Shown here: positions 34,983 through 43,672 of the stretch, one piece after another
Layout: the number at the start of each line of letters is the position of its first letter
Position numbering within the stretch: position 1 is the stretch's first letter
From: Actinocrispum wychmicini
GTDB taxonomy: Bacteria; Actinomycetota; Actinomycetes; Mycobacteriales; Pseudonocardiaceae
Direction: 5' to 3'
DNA: 64,000 nt
NCBI RefSeq assembly: GCF_004345645.1
Contig: NZ_SLWS01000017.1
Coordinates: 1-64,000, forward strand
Translations under genes and position numbers: made by a program
Notes under the pieces: generated by a model
What the model was told of the DNA's origin: nothing
What the model saw: the letters and a program-made list of their open reading frames with translations, nothing else
The model's database searches: none

Positions 34983-37247
34983 TCAGGGGTGCTGTGGGCG
35001 GACGGTCAACTCGTCGACGAGTCCGTCTGTGGTCGACAGTCGCCGGGTGATGCCGATGATGGACGCGGTCACGGTGGCGGGGTAGGTCACGGTCACGGTG
35101 TCGGTGAGTGTCCGGCGGGGATCGCCGGGCAGGGGGATGCGGTCGTACACAGTGGACGGGCGGGCCAGCTCTGCCAGCAGTGTTTGCGCGAGTGCCCGGA
35201 ACGGATCGAGGCGTTGCCGCCACGGCCCGCTTCCCAGGTCGAGAGAGCGCCGTCGGTAGGTCGCGATCGAGGTGTCATCGGTGAGGATGTCGGTCAGCGG
35301 CGGGTCGGGGGTGACGACGGCCCCGGAGAGCCGGAACGCGGGCCGGGGTGTGGCGTCGTTCGTGGTCAGTTGGATCGGGAACGTGTTGGTGTTGGAGAAC
35401 GACGCCTGCGCACTGGTCGCGGTCAGTCGGCGCACGACGATCGACACGTTGCTGGTGACCTCGGTCGCGGGTTGATCTGCCCGGACACAGGCGTACCCGG
35501 TCAGCACGGTGTCATTCCAAGCCGACGACGCGACCCTGACTACGGAGCCGTTGTTGAACGACCCGAACAGTCCGACGAGGCCGGACGATCCTTCGGGCAG
35601 GGCCAACACGCGACGTTCTAGGGTGCCTGCGGCGAACACATAGGACAGTGGATCGGTGGACTCGATCAATACTTTGGGGTTGCGGGTGTAGGCCGAGGCG
35701 GCGGTGATCGAGACGTCGTTGCGGACACTGTCCATGCTGGTGGTGGCGGTGACCTCGGCCAACTGGTCGGCGGTGAGGGTCGCGGTCGGTGGTGCCGATC
35801 GGCGACTGGTCAACGTGTCGCGGTTGAGGAACGAGAACCGACCGGACTCGTTGAACCCCGGCACCCCGAACTCCGCTTGCGCGACTTCCTTGATCAGCTC
35901 CCAGGAGTCCCGCCCGGTGATCGCCGGGAAGTAGGTCAGTTGGTTGAGCCCGGGGTCAATGTCGCCCGGTGGCGTGGCCGGCAGCTTTGGCCAGGCGTCG
36001 GGGGCGGGCGCGGTGGGCAAGACCCAGACCTGCACACCGCTGAGGGGGCGGGCTACGTAGAGGTTCACGAGGGCGGAGGGGTATTCCCCGCCGCTCACCA
36101 TGGCGCGGTTGGTGCTGCTGGTCGCGATCTGCCCGTCCACGTTCCAGGTCACCGTGAAACCGGAGACGCCGCCGCCGGTGCCGGTGAACGCGATGTGGGC
36201 GGCGATCTGTCGCCATCGGACGGTGGCGTCCAGGGTGATCGGGCAGACGGTGAACAGGCCCGTTCCGCCGGGAACGGTGGATATCGCGATGCCTCCGTTG
36301 GGCTGGAGCACCAGGCTGAAGATCTGGTTTCCTCCCGGGACGACCTCCACCACCCGCGAGGTGGACACGCCGCCGCCGAGCGGGGCGCCTGCGCCGTGGT
36401 AGACCCACAGGGCCATCCCAAATCCCGCACCGCCCCGGACCGGCGTCATGCCAGCGGCGGTGTATCGGGACGTGTAGGTCGGGATGCCGTCGCCGCCGTT
36501 CGGGGCGAGCATCCCGTCCGGCCCGCTTGTCCAGAGTGGACCGGTGTAGGTGTCGGTTGTGCCGATGGGTTGCCCACCGAAGCCGACTTCGGACACGAGG
36601 CTGCCGTGGCCGGAGATCGTCAGCACACAGCCGGGCATCGGGGCGGCGGCGGTCAGAATCCCGTTCGCGCGCAGCACGTAGTCGATGATCCACTGTGAAT
36701 TCATCCAGTACCGGTAGCCGCTATCGCCGTACTTGGCTTGTTGCAGGCCGTCCAGGCTGATGGACGGGAGCGTGATCCCGGCGCGCAACTGTTCCGCGCC
36801 GTCAGCGGCCGTGATGTCCACCGACCCGCTTGAGGCGCGCATGGACGTGGTGCGGATGATGCCGGTGAACTGCCGCAGCAGGACCGGGCCGAGCCGGGTC
36901 CGTAGCCCGAGGTCGTAGCGCAGGCTCACCCCCACCCACGACGGGTTTCCAGCCTTCGATGCGACCGCGTCCACGATGGAGGTCCCATCGGAGAACCGGC
37001 CTTCGAGGCTGGCGGTCAGGCTCGCCGAGGCGTAGCCCTCGGTCAGGGTGGTGCCTTCGGGCAGGTCCCCGGTGATCGCGCGGTCCACGGTGATGTCGGT
37101 GGCCAGGCTGGTCACGTCCGACCAGGGGTGAGCGAACCTGCCGTCTCTGGCGAGGTCGACCAGCAGCCGCCAGACCGGTTCGCGGACCGGTTGCGCGAGA
37201 GCTTCGGCGAGTGCGTCATCCAGCGCGGGGGTTCCGGTCGATAACAT
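34983..37247 (-). CDS. Phage minor tail protein, 754 aa
   Basis: A 754-aa protein in the tail-tip position after the tape-measure and distal-tail genes. The N-terminal third (residues 1-200) looks like a beta-rich baseplate-hub-type fold (VDITAADGAEQLRAGI). The middle carries Gly-rich strands resembling a concanavalin-like jelly roll (VVEVVPGGNQIFSLVLQPNGG). The C-terminal part continues with strand-rich domains (LSYVFAAGTLERRVLAL). It probably forms part of the tail tip and contacts the host surface. Identification is by position, length and composition rather than by a named family. Confidence 0.7.
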   Translation of the reverse strand: MLSTGTPALDDALAEALAQPVREPVWRLLVDLARDGRFAHPWSDVTSLATDITVDRAITGDLPEGTTLTEGYASASLTASLEGRFSDGTSIVDAVASKAGNPSWVGVSLRYDLGLRTRLGPVLLRQFTGIIRTTSMRASSGSVDITAADGAEQLRAGITLPSISLDGLQQAKYGDSGYRYWMNSQWIIDYVLRANGILTAAAPMPGCVLTISGHGSLVSEVGFGGQPIGTTDTYTGPLWTSGPDGMLAPNGGDGIPTYTSRYTAAGMTPVRGGAGFGMALWVYHGAGAPLGGGVSTSRVVEVVPGGNQIFSLVLQPNGGIAISTVPGGTGLFTVCPITLDATVRWRQIAAHIAFTGTGGGVSGFTVTWNVDGQIATSSTNRAMVSGGEYPSALVNLYVARPLSGVQVWVLPTAPAPDAWPKLPATPPGDIDPGLNQLTYFPAITGRDSWELIKEVAQAEFGVPGFNESGRFSFLNRDTLTSRRSAPPTATLTADQLAEVTATTSMDSVRNDVSITAASAYTRNPKVLIESTDPLSYVFAAGTLERRVLALPEGSSGLVGLFGSFNNGSVVRVASSAWNDTVLTGYACVRADQPATEVTSNVSIVVRRLTATSAQASFSNTNTFPIQLTTNDATPRPAFRLSGAVVTPDPPLTDILTDDTSIATYRRRSLDLGSGPWRQRLDPFRALAQTLLAELARPSTVYDRIPLPGDPRRTLTDTVTVTYPATVTASIIGITRRLSTTDGLVDELTVRPQHP

Positions 37248-37300
37248 CGGGGCACACCTCCATCACAGCCGGGCGTTGGGCGCGGGGTGGACTCGGTCGG

Positions 37301-37603
37301 CTACTGCTGGGTGCGGCGGGCCTGTGCGGCGGCGTCCTCGGCCGCTCGGCGCCGTCGACGTTCCTTGTCCAGCTCGGTCTCCAGCTCGCCCAGGCGTCGT
37401 TCCAGCACCGCCACTCGGGCACGTAGGCCGGCGAGGTCGGCGTCATGGGCGGCGCGGGCCTGGGCCAGCTCGGTGGCGTGTTCGGCGTCGTGCATCGCGA
37501 GAGCGCGTTCGTGTTGGACCCGGTCGCGGAAGTTGGACGCCAGCAGGTACGCGATCACCAGCACGAGGGCGCCGCTGATGCCCAGCGCGGGAAGTTGGTC
37601 CAT
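37301..37603 (-). CDS. Small membrane protein with coiled coil
   Basis: A ~100-aa protein: one N-terminal membrane helix (LGISGALVLVIAYLLASNF) and then a continuous charged coiled coil (RARVAVLERRLGELETELDKERRRRRAAED). ATG 37603 is favoured by GGAG 7 nt upstream; ATG 37627 is in frame. It lies between two tail genes. This is the usual look of phage Rz-like or anti-holin accessories, but the role is not shown. Confidence 0.6.
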   Translation of the reverse strand: MDQLPALGISGALVLVIAYLLASNFRDRVQHERALAMHDAEHATELAQARAAHDADLAGLRARVAVLERRLGELETELDKERRRRRAAEDAAAQARRTQQ

Positions 37604-37690
37604 GTGGCCGCTCCAGAAGGGCGTCATGCTGGTCGATCATCAGTGGCACGCCTGAGGGCGCGGACCATGATCTGTTCGAGGGGGAGACAA

Positions 37691-38266
37691 ATGAGTCGCG
37701 TCGGTGCTGTGGTGATGCTTGGGTGCGCGGTACTGCTGGCCGCGTGCGGCAACTACGGTGACACCAGTCGAGACGGCCCGCCGCGCACCGCCGTTCATGG
37801 CTCGACGTCACCGAGCAGGCCACAGGTCGAGTCCCGGGCATTCGGTGAGTACGTCGGGTTCGGGCCGAATTGTCAGAGCCGCAATGACCCCGCCTGCAAT
37901 ATCCGGCTCACCGTCATCAAGCTGACCGACTGCGCGCCGGGGGCGTCTTTTGACAGGCCGCCACCGCCGGGTACGCACCGCAAGGTGGTGTGGATGGACG
38001 TGGCGACCGGTCCCGACTTCAGTAACCCCATTCAAGTGCAGGAAAGTGTCACGGGTTTCACGGCGGTGGATGCCCGTGGCGTGACCTCGGGTTCGATTCG
38101 GGGCGACTATGACGGGCCGTGCCTGCCGACGCATCAGCGTCTCGGCGTGCCCACTGTGGCCTGGCAGCCGAACAAGAAGTACTCGGGCGGGGTCGAAGTG
38201 TTCCTGCCGGACGGCACGGTCAAGATCGTGAACGGCAGCAACAGTGTGGAGTGGACGTTGCCGTGA
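37691..38266 (+). CDS. Plus-strand lipoprotein (possible superinfection-exclusion moron)
   Basis: A 191-aa lipoprotein with an N-terminal signal and lipobox VLLAACG (Cys ~20), then a Ser/Arg-rich linker and a small domain with several Cys (ECs in NCQSRNDPACNI and LTDCAPG). GGGGAG precedes ATG 37691. It is on the opposite strand to the tail genes on both sides, which is the classic moron arrangement. Prophage lipoproteins often block superinfection or alter the cell surface; that is inference. I recognise no specific family. Confidence 0.7.
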   Translation: MSRVGAVVMLGCAVLLAACGNYGDTSRDGPPRTAVHGSTSPSRPQVESRAFGEYVGFGPNCQSRNDPACNIRLTVIKLTDCAPGASFDRPPPPGTHRKVVWMDVATGPDFSNPIQVQESVTGFTAVDARGVTSGSIRGDYDGPCLPTHQRLGVPTVAWQPNKKYSGGVEVFLPDGTVKIVNGSNSVEWTLP

Positions 38267-38275
38267 CTGAGAATG

Positions 38276-39118
38276 TCAGGTTTCCAGCAGGGTCAGGGTG
38301 GGCGCGTGGTATCCGTATTCGGGGTAGACATCGGTCAGTGAGTCGATCACCACGACCGGGCAGCCGGTTCCGGGCACCCAGGGTGAGGCGGTGGGCGCGG
38401 CTTCCAGTTGCCACCCGGTGGTGGTGATCGTCCCGGTGGGTCCGCCAATGGGGACGTCTACGCCGACCGCGCATCCGGCATGGGACGGGCCTGGGATGAA
38501 GGTGAGGGGCAGCCGCTGGTAGCTGCCGGTCAGCGTCACCTGTGGACCGAACACGGGCGAGCCTGGCTGTCCGGACGGATCTACCGGTGTGATAACGACT
38601 TGCACGGTGACAGGGTCCCCGGCGGCGTAGAGGGAGAGCGTGACCGGCTCTCCGGGGATCAGCGGGGTTCGGTCGGTGAGGGTGTCGTTGGCGGTCAGCC
38701 GGCCGCCGGCCGCTGCTGGGAGTGTCCAGGTGATCGCGCCAGCGGCGAACACGTCCGGCGGCGTGGCGCCCGAGGTGAACGCGAGTGTGCCTTGCGTCGC
38801 GGTGAATCCGGCGGTGGTGCGTGACCGGCTGCCACCCGAGGAGACTTGGGCGCGTAGCCGGTTCCGGCGTTGCGGGTCGACCAGTCGTAGCGGGCCGTCG
38901 ATTAGCCCGAGATGCAGCGCTTCCAGGTAGGACAGATCATCATGAGTGAGATAGTCCCATTGGATCTTGTACGTTCGCTTGTGGCCGAGGACGTCCAGGC
39001 TGGTGGTTCCATTCAGTGATCGGTGGGTGGCCCCGATGCGCTCGTTGGTGGCGTCCAAGCCCTTCATAGGGTCCCGCAGCTTGCGTAGGGCGCCGAGGCG
39101 TCCGAGGTAGAACGGCAC
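38276..39118 (-). CDS. Phage distal tail / minor tail protein
   Basis: A 280-aa protein right after the tape-measure gene in transcription order, the normal place for the distal tail (Dit-like) protein. N-terminal residues KRTYKIQWDYLTHDDLSYLEALHLG fit a short beta-strand/helix hub domain of the kind found in actinophage minor tail proteins. The C-terminal half is a Gly/Thr-rich beta domain, perhaps a carbohydrate-binding module (PFAM-type CBM or jelly roll). The function is inferred from position and this pattern. Confidence 0.7.
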   Translation of the reverse strand: MPFYLGRLGALRKLRDPMKGLDATNERIGATHRSLNGTTSLDVLGHKRTYKIQWDYLTHDDLSYLEALHLGLIDGPLRLVDPQRRNRLRAQVSSGGSRSRTTAGFTATQGTLAFTSGATPPDVFAAGAITWTLPAAAGGRLTANDTLTDRTPLIPGEPVTLSLYAAGDPVTVQVVITPVDPSGQPGSPVFGPQVTLTGSYQRLPLTFIPGPSHAGCAVGVDVPIGGPTGTITTTGWQLEAAPTASPWVPGTGCPVVVIDSLTDVYPEYGYHAPTLTLLET

Positions 39119-39122
39119 AGTG

Positions 39123-41417
39123 TCACCTCCGGGCGTTGGCTTGGGTGTCCAGCCGCACGTATCGGCCCAGGGAATCGTCCAGCCTCAGCCGGGCGCCGGA
39201 CAGTGCGATCCGCAACGCTTCGGCGAGGTCGTCCACGTTCACGCCGCCCCTGCCCGCTGGCACGGTAGATCCGTTGCCCGTGCGGGGCAAGAGGTCGAAC
39301 CCCATCCGCCGGGCGGTCTCGGCGAGCAATGCTTGGCTGCGTGGCGCCTGGTTGATCGGGATGTAGGCCTCGTCGTCCCGTGACCGGTCGCCAACGACCC
39401 GCCATGTGTTGGGCGGGACCATGGTGGCCCGCCCGGCTGCCATCGGGGTCCATCGACCGCCGTCCGCGTAATGCGCGACGGGACCCATGGGTGGCAGCGG
39501 TAAGGAAGGAAACCCGTCGCCGGAGGCGGCCGGTGGTGGGTGGATCATGCCCATGAACATGACGATCCATGGCTGGCTACGCAGCTTGTCCACGGCGGAC
39601 TGTGCCGCGTTGACCTTCGGTGTCAAGTCGTCTTTCGCGTCCAAGGTAATGGTCGTGCCCTTGAGATTGAAGATCGATCTTCCGGCGGCGTCCACTGTGA
39701 CCGTGATCCCGGCAGCCGACAGTGCGGCCTTGTCCATCGCGCCGATTGCTTGCTGCAACGCGAGCGGTGCGTCCTTGCCGTAGATTTGGGCCAGTCGTAG
39801 GGTTTCCTCGTTCATTCCTTTGAGCTTGGCGGCGTTGACGTCCGCCTCTACCCCCGTGGTCACCAAGGATGCCTTGTAGTTTCCTGCTTGGGTGATCGAT
39901 TGCAGGATCGCGGAGTTCCAGCTTTCCTGTGCCTGCTTACCTTCCAGCGACGCGGCGGTGTGCTGCTTGAGCCCGGTGATCACGTTCTGGTGGGCCTGCT
40001 GTTCAGCGAGCACGGAGTCGCGGTATTGCTGCTGCGCACCGATGGACCCGAACACGGCCAGGGTTTGTTCGGTGATGCGTTGGGTGTGGTTCTTGGTCGC
40101 GTCCGAGGCTTGTTTCTGGGCGCGGGCCTCGTTGTCCACCGCGTCGGCGAGTTGTTTCTGTGCGTCGATCGCGGCATGTGAGCCGGGGCCGGAGCGGGCC
40201 ACGGCTTCGTCGTAGGCTTGCTGGGCCTGCTTGACCTTTTGGGTGGCGCGTTCGGTCTCGCCGAGCGCGGTGGTGTGGTGGTCGGCTTGTTGGCTGGCCT
40301 TGTCGGAGTCGTTCCCGATCAGTTCGAAGATGGCGCCCAGGCCGGTCAGGGCGGCGCCGACGACCGGGATCGCTCCGCCGACCTTACCGAGGACCCCGCC
40401 GACTTTGCCGAGGGCGCTGGTGGCCACTCCGGCCCCGCCACCGAGCGTACCGCCGGCGGCTGCGGCTTCCTTGGCCCGGCTGGCGAACCCGGTCAACGCC
40501 GACGCTGCGGCGGTGACCCCGCTTCCGATGCCGGAGAACACTTTGAAGGCGCCCGCAGTGCTCAAGGCGATCCCGGCCAACGGACCGAGCACACCCGCCA
40601 ACGGGCGGACCACGTTGAGCACACCGGTAAAGATCGTGATCAAGCTAGTCGCGGTGGCCGACAGGACTGGCAGCGCTCCAGCGGCCAATGTGGACACTGT
40701 GGACGTGAGCGCGGCGAACAGCTCGCGCAGACTGGCCAGGACGGGGGCGCCCGAGGTGGCCAGTTGCGCGAACAGGGTGCCGGCGAACCCGAGCGCGTCG
40801 CGGACGATCCCGCCCAGGCCGGACAGGGCTTGACCGGCGGCGGGCGCGGCCGTGCTGGTGTTGCGGAAGAAGTCCGACAGTCCGCTACCGGTCTGCTCGG
40901 CCAGCGACCGTAGCCCGTCGAACACTGGTCCGCCCGAGGCGACCGCGTCCTTGAGGCCGGGCATGGTGTTGGTGATGAACCCGGTGAACCCTGCTGTCAG
41001 GGTCTCGATCCCTGGGCCGGCCGCCGCGAACAAGCCTTTGAGGTCGGGCTGGACCGAGCGGAACGCGTCTGAGAGTTGCCCGGCCACGTTCTGGAACACC
41101 GGGACGAGGGGCTGTGCGGCGTCGGTGGTGCCTTTGCGGATCTCGTCCCACAGGCCACCGAAAGAGGCTTTGACCTGGGCGTTGTTCTTCAGTGCGGCGG
41201 CACCCATCCCGCCGAACGCCAGCGTGACGCCGGCCAGGGCACCGCCGACGGCGGCACCAGCGGCGACCGCTCCACCCGTGACCCCGGCCAGGCTCTTGAC
41301 CGACAACGAGCCGAACGCGTCCAACTTGTCGTGTGCTTTGTCGGCGGAGGCCCCGACTTCGTTGAACGCGGGGGACGCCTTGTCAATGCCGAGGATAGTG
41401 AAGACCAGATCGCGCAA
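39123..41417 (-). CDS. Tail tape measure protein
   Basis: A 764-aa tape measure protein, which sets siphoviral tail length. It has the long Ala/Gly-rich helical body (GGAVAAGAAVGGALAGVTLAF, then GIALSTAGAFKVFSGIGSG), hydrophobic stretches in the middle, and a polar helical segment with Lys/Gln/Ala around residues 400-480. The start is TTG 41417, directly after GGGG; a TTG start is unusual but no ATG or GTG fits. It follows gpGT by 25 bp, as expected in siphoviruses. Confidence 0.9.
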   Translation of the reverse strand: MRDLVFTILGIDKASPAFNEVGASADKAHDKLDAFGSLSVKSLAGVTGGAVAAGAAVGGALAGVTLAFGGMGAAALKNNAQVKASFGGLWDEIRKGTTDAAQPLVPVFQNVAGQLSDAFRSVQPDLKGLFAAAGPGIETLTAGFTGFITNTMPGLKDAVASGGPVFDGLRSLAEQTGSGLSDFFRNTSTAAPAAGQALSGLGGIVRDALGFAGTLFAQLATSGAPVLASLRELFAALTSTVSTLAAGALPVLSATATSLITIFTGVLNVVRPLAGVLGPLAGIALSTAGAFKVFSGIGSGVTAAASALTGFASRAKEAAAAGGTLGGGAGVATSALGKVGGVLGKVGGAIPVVGAALTGLGAIFELIGNDSDKASQQADHHTTALGETERATQKVKQAQQAYDEAVARSGPGSHAAIDAQKQLADAVDNEARAQKQASDATKNHTQRITEQTLAVFGSIGAQQQYRDSVLAEQQAHQNVITGLKQHTAASLEGKQAQESWNSAILQSITQAGNYKASLVTTGVEADVNAAKLKGMNEETLRLAQIYGKDAPLALQQAIGAMDKAALSAAGITVTVDAAGRSIFNLKGTTITLDAKDDLTPKVNAAQSAVDKLRSQPWIVMFMGMIHPPPAASGDGFPSLPLPPMGPVAHYADGGRWTPMAAGRATMVPPNTWRVVGDRSRDDEAYIPINQAPRSQALLAETARRMGFDLLPRTGNGSTVPAGRGGVNVDDLAEALRIALSGARLRLDDSLGRYVRLDTQANARR

Positions 41418-41442
41418 GGGGAATCACCCCTTGCCTACTGGG

Positions 41443-41918
41443 TTATCTGGTGTTGAGGTCGGCTAGGCGTTGCTGGACAAGGTCGACGCACATCATGAAG
41501 TCCGCATAGGACATGTCGTTGACGTCAGCGGGTGTGATGTTCCACAGCAGCAACAGGTACGGCTTGTACTCGGCTACGCGTTGGCGGTGTTCGGGGGCGC
41601 TCCATTGTGGGGCGCCTCGGTAGGGTCCGGCTGTTCCGGGGCGGTGTCCTGGCCGGGCTCGGGGGTGGGCGTCGTGTCCGGGATGAACCGGAGCGCGGCG
41701 TAGTTGTACTCCAGTTCGGCGTACTCGATGTGTTCGCCCAGGCGGCGGCGGGCGAGCCAGAAGAACGCGTCACGGCCGGTGCCGCCGTTGGCGTTGAAGG
41801 AATCCACCAGGTACCCGATGCTCGCCCCGGTCGCTTTCTCCAACGCGATGACTTCGCGGTTGGTCAGGTGGTCGGTGTCGAACGGGTAGTCGATACCGCC
41901 TAACACGAATTTGGCCAT
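41443..41918 (-). CDS. Tail assembly chaperone gpGT (-1 frameshift product)
   Basis: The gpG frame stops at 41574, but the -1 frame remains open to TAA 41443-41445 and encodes a ~45-residue extension with sensible content (AEYKPYLLLLWNITPADVND, then LVQQRLADL). It has no start codon of its own. The shift should occur near the slippery run G CCC CCG at 41598-41592. The longer chaperone gpGT binds gpG and the tape measure during tail assembly in phage lambda and most siphoviruses. The slip site is my reading. Confidence 0.75.
41574..41918 (-). CDS. Tail assembly chaperone gpG
   Basis: A 114-aa protein starting MAKFVLGGIDYPF, with an acidic, Pro-rich C-terminal tail ending at TAG 41574-41576. 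It is in the gpG position between the gp10-like gene and the tape-measure gene. It lies inside the -1 frameshift product described at the same locus. Confidence 0.85.
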   Translation of the reverse strand: MAKFVLGGIDYPFDTDHLTNREVIALEKATGASIGYLVDSFNANGGTGRDAFFWLARRRLGEHIEYAELEYNYAALRFIPDTTPTPEPGQDTAPEQPDPTEAPHNGAPPNTANA

Positions 41919-41927
41919 TGTGGACTG

Positions 41928-42494
41928 TTACTCCAATCTGTCAAGGAATCGTTCGACAACGTCAAAGGCTTCTTGCCGCACGCGCGGGCCACCGGACTGC
42001 ATCGCGTCGTCGAACCACGCCGGAGGCGCGACCTGGGTGACCCACACGTCCCGGTCGCCGAACACCGGGTGGCGCCACTTGCCTGTGTTCAGGTGATCGG
42101 GCAGGGTCCGCTGATCGGGCGGGAGCGCGTTCTTGTTCACCTGGATCCGCACCCGCGCAGACGCACCCGACGTACTGACCTGGGCACGGACCGCACGGGC
42201 GATGGTGGTGCGCAAGCCCGCACGCTCGTGAGCCCGCATCTTCGCCCGATCGGTGAATCTCCGCCGACGGCCCAACGCATGCGCTGCACGAGCTGCCCGC
42301 CCGGACGCGCCACCACCAACTCCGACCACCGGAAGCGACCGGACCCGCTCTTGCGCGTCCTGCACCACCGGAGCCGCGGCTTCCCGCATCGCCCGCGCCA
42401 GCTCACGGCGCAACTCGCCCCGACCTGCCTGCTTGAGCTGTACCGCAAGGCGCCGGAACTCCTCGGTCCCTGCGACCGTGACTGAGGTAACCAT
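41928..42494 (-). CDS. HK97 gp10-like head-tail/tail completion protein
   Basis: A 188-aa basic protein: VTVAGTEEFRRLAVQLKQAGRGELRRELARAMREAA at the N-terminus, then a Lys/Arg-rich loop, with the core VFGDRDVWVTQVAPPAWFDDAM in the C-terminal half. This matches the HK97 gp10-like tail-component pattern. The gene sits between the major tail gene (upstream, with a plus-strand moron patch between) and gpG. ATG 42494 starts it. Confidence 0.7.
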   Translation of the reverse strand: MVTSVTVAGTEEFRRLAVQLKQAGRGELRRELARAMREAAAPVVQDAQERVRSLPVVGVGGGASGRAARAAHALGRRRRFTDRAKMRAHERAGLRTTIARAVRAQVSTSGASARVRIQVNKNALPPDQRTLPDHLNTGKWRHPVFGDRDVWVTQVAPPAWFDDAMQSGGPRVRQEAFDVVERFLDRLE

Positions 42495-42929
42495 GGCGGC
42501 TCCGTCGACACACCGCACATCGCGAGTGGCTACAACAGATCCACTACAAACATCGTCGGTCAAGTGGAACGGCACGAGTCAGCGGATGCAGCTGCCAGAC
42601 CACTACCTCGAAACGAGATGTACGCGGGGGGTGACAATAGAGTGATTGACGAGGCATAACAGTCATTTCATGTCGCCTGGCCAATGGCTTGTCGGCCAGC
42701 GTTTCCGCACGTGAGCCGCACATCGTGCGCCTTGCTCCAGTCACACTTGACGTGCGAATGAATAGACATGCAAGTCTGACTTGCCTAATGGCTGTTGCCT
42801 CGAATCTAAGATTCCGGAATCACCGTAACGGCCTCAGGATGATTGTGCGCCCACAATGGCGCGACTAAGCACATGCTGTATGGTCCCGGCATCCCGCCGT
42901 GAGTGGGGACAGGCGAGAGAGGAGGGAGC
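42495..42929. other. AT-richer intergenic region upstream of plus-strand small genes
   Basis: About 430 bp separating the gp10-like gene from a plus-strand small gene. The stretch around 42620-42880 is clearly richer in A and T than the rest of the prophage and shows no ORF. It probably holds promoters for the plus-strand genes, for example TGTATGGT near 42877 as a -10-like box, and is likely foreign to the phage core. Confidence 0.45.
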
Positions 42930-43079
42930 GTGCAGGGACTGTCCACGGCAGACTGGCTCCGCGTGATGGCAGATGTAGCCATTGAGGTCGGACACCAAGA
43001 CCCGGCCGTCCAGAAGGAATGCCGGGTCTTGGCCGTTGGATTGCGTAGCGTTGCTAAGCGGCTTGAAGGGCGCAGCTAG
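42930..43079 (+). CDS. Small plus-strand protein, 49 aa
   Basis: A 49-codon gene starting at GTG 42930 with a strong GGAGGGAGC just before it. The product begins VQGLSTADWLRVMADVAIEV and contains CRVLAVGLRS, an amphipathic helical protein with no known family. It is plus-strand in an otherwise minus-strand tail module. The Shine-Dalgarno is the main reason to believe it. Confidence 0.55.
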   Translation: MQGLSTADWLRVMADVAIEVGHQDPAVQKECRVLAVGLRSVAKRLEGRS

Positions 43080-43274
43080 CTAGCTCGTATCCAACCGGTA
43101 CGGCTGATGCTGGGGTCGCGCCCGGCGTCAGCCGTACTACATCTGCCGTGTCTCATAGTGTCCGAACTTGTGTCAGCGACCCACACCTTAGCCGGGAGCT
43201 ACACAGAGAGGACCATGTGTGCTCCGCTACGTGTTGCCTTGGCGCTCGTGACCTGCGTCGACTCCCCCGCATGA

Positions 43275-43658
43275 GTGACCAACTTCTTGCGCCGCCCACG
43301 TTCGCCGGCCATGATCGAACGCGTGTTCGATGGCGATAGTCAGGTTGCCGACGCGGTTCGTCAGGCGTCCGATCGGTTGCGGGAGCTGGGGCGCAACGCA
43401 GCGCCCGGGGTCTGGCGGGCGGTGCCTGCCGTGGACGGCGTGATTCACGTGCTGGGCCGCGATGAGCAACTCGTGGCTACCCTCGGTGGGGTGTGGGCGT
43501 CGGGCACTGCCGCGTACTTGACCGCGCTCGCGCCGGACACGGCGTTTCTGCTTGCGGAGATGCTGTGGCGCGGCAGTCCTCTTATCCGGAGAGGGGCGAT
43601 GCCGTCCCCGGTGCGGGACGCCCTGCGGAACCTGGCGGTGGCTCTACCGGGCGGGTAG
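43275..43658 (+). CDS. Hypothetical plus-strand protein in the tail module
   Basis: A 127-aa protein from GTG 43275 (or 115 aa from ATG 43311). It has a helical body with AAYLTALAPDTAFLLAEMLW, similar in feel to small phage/ICE accessory proteins with an A-x-Y-x-x-A-L-x-P repeat unit (Ead/Ea22-like), which is only a resemblance. The upstream TGA at 43272-43274 abuts GTG 43275, so it may be coupled to a short upstream frame. It converges on the major tail gene with a 14-bp gap. Confidence 0.55.
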   Translation: MTNFLRRPRSPAMIERVFDGDSQVADAVRQASDRLRELGRNAAPGVWRAVPAVDGVIHVLGRDEQLVATLGGVWASGTAAYLTALAPDTAFLLAEMLWRGSPLIRRGAMPSPVRDALRNLAVALPGG

Positions 43659-43672
43659 TCCCGCGCGTTTCT

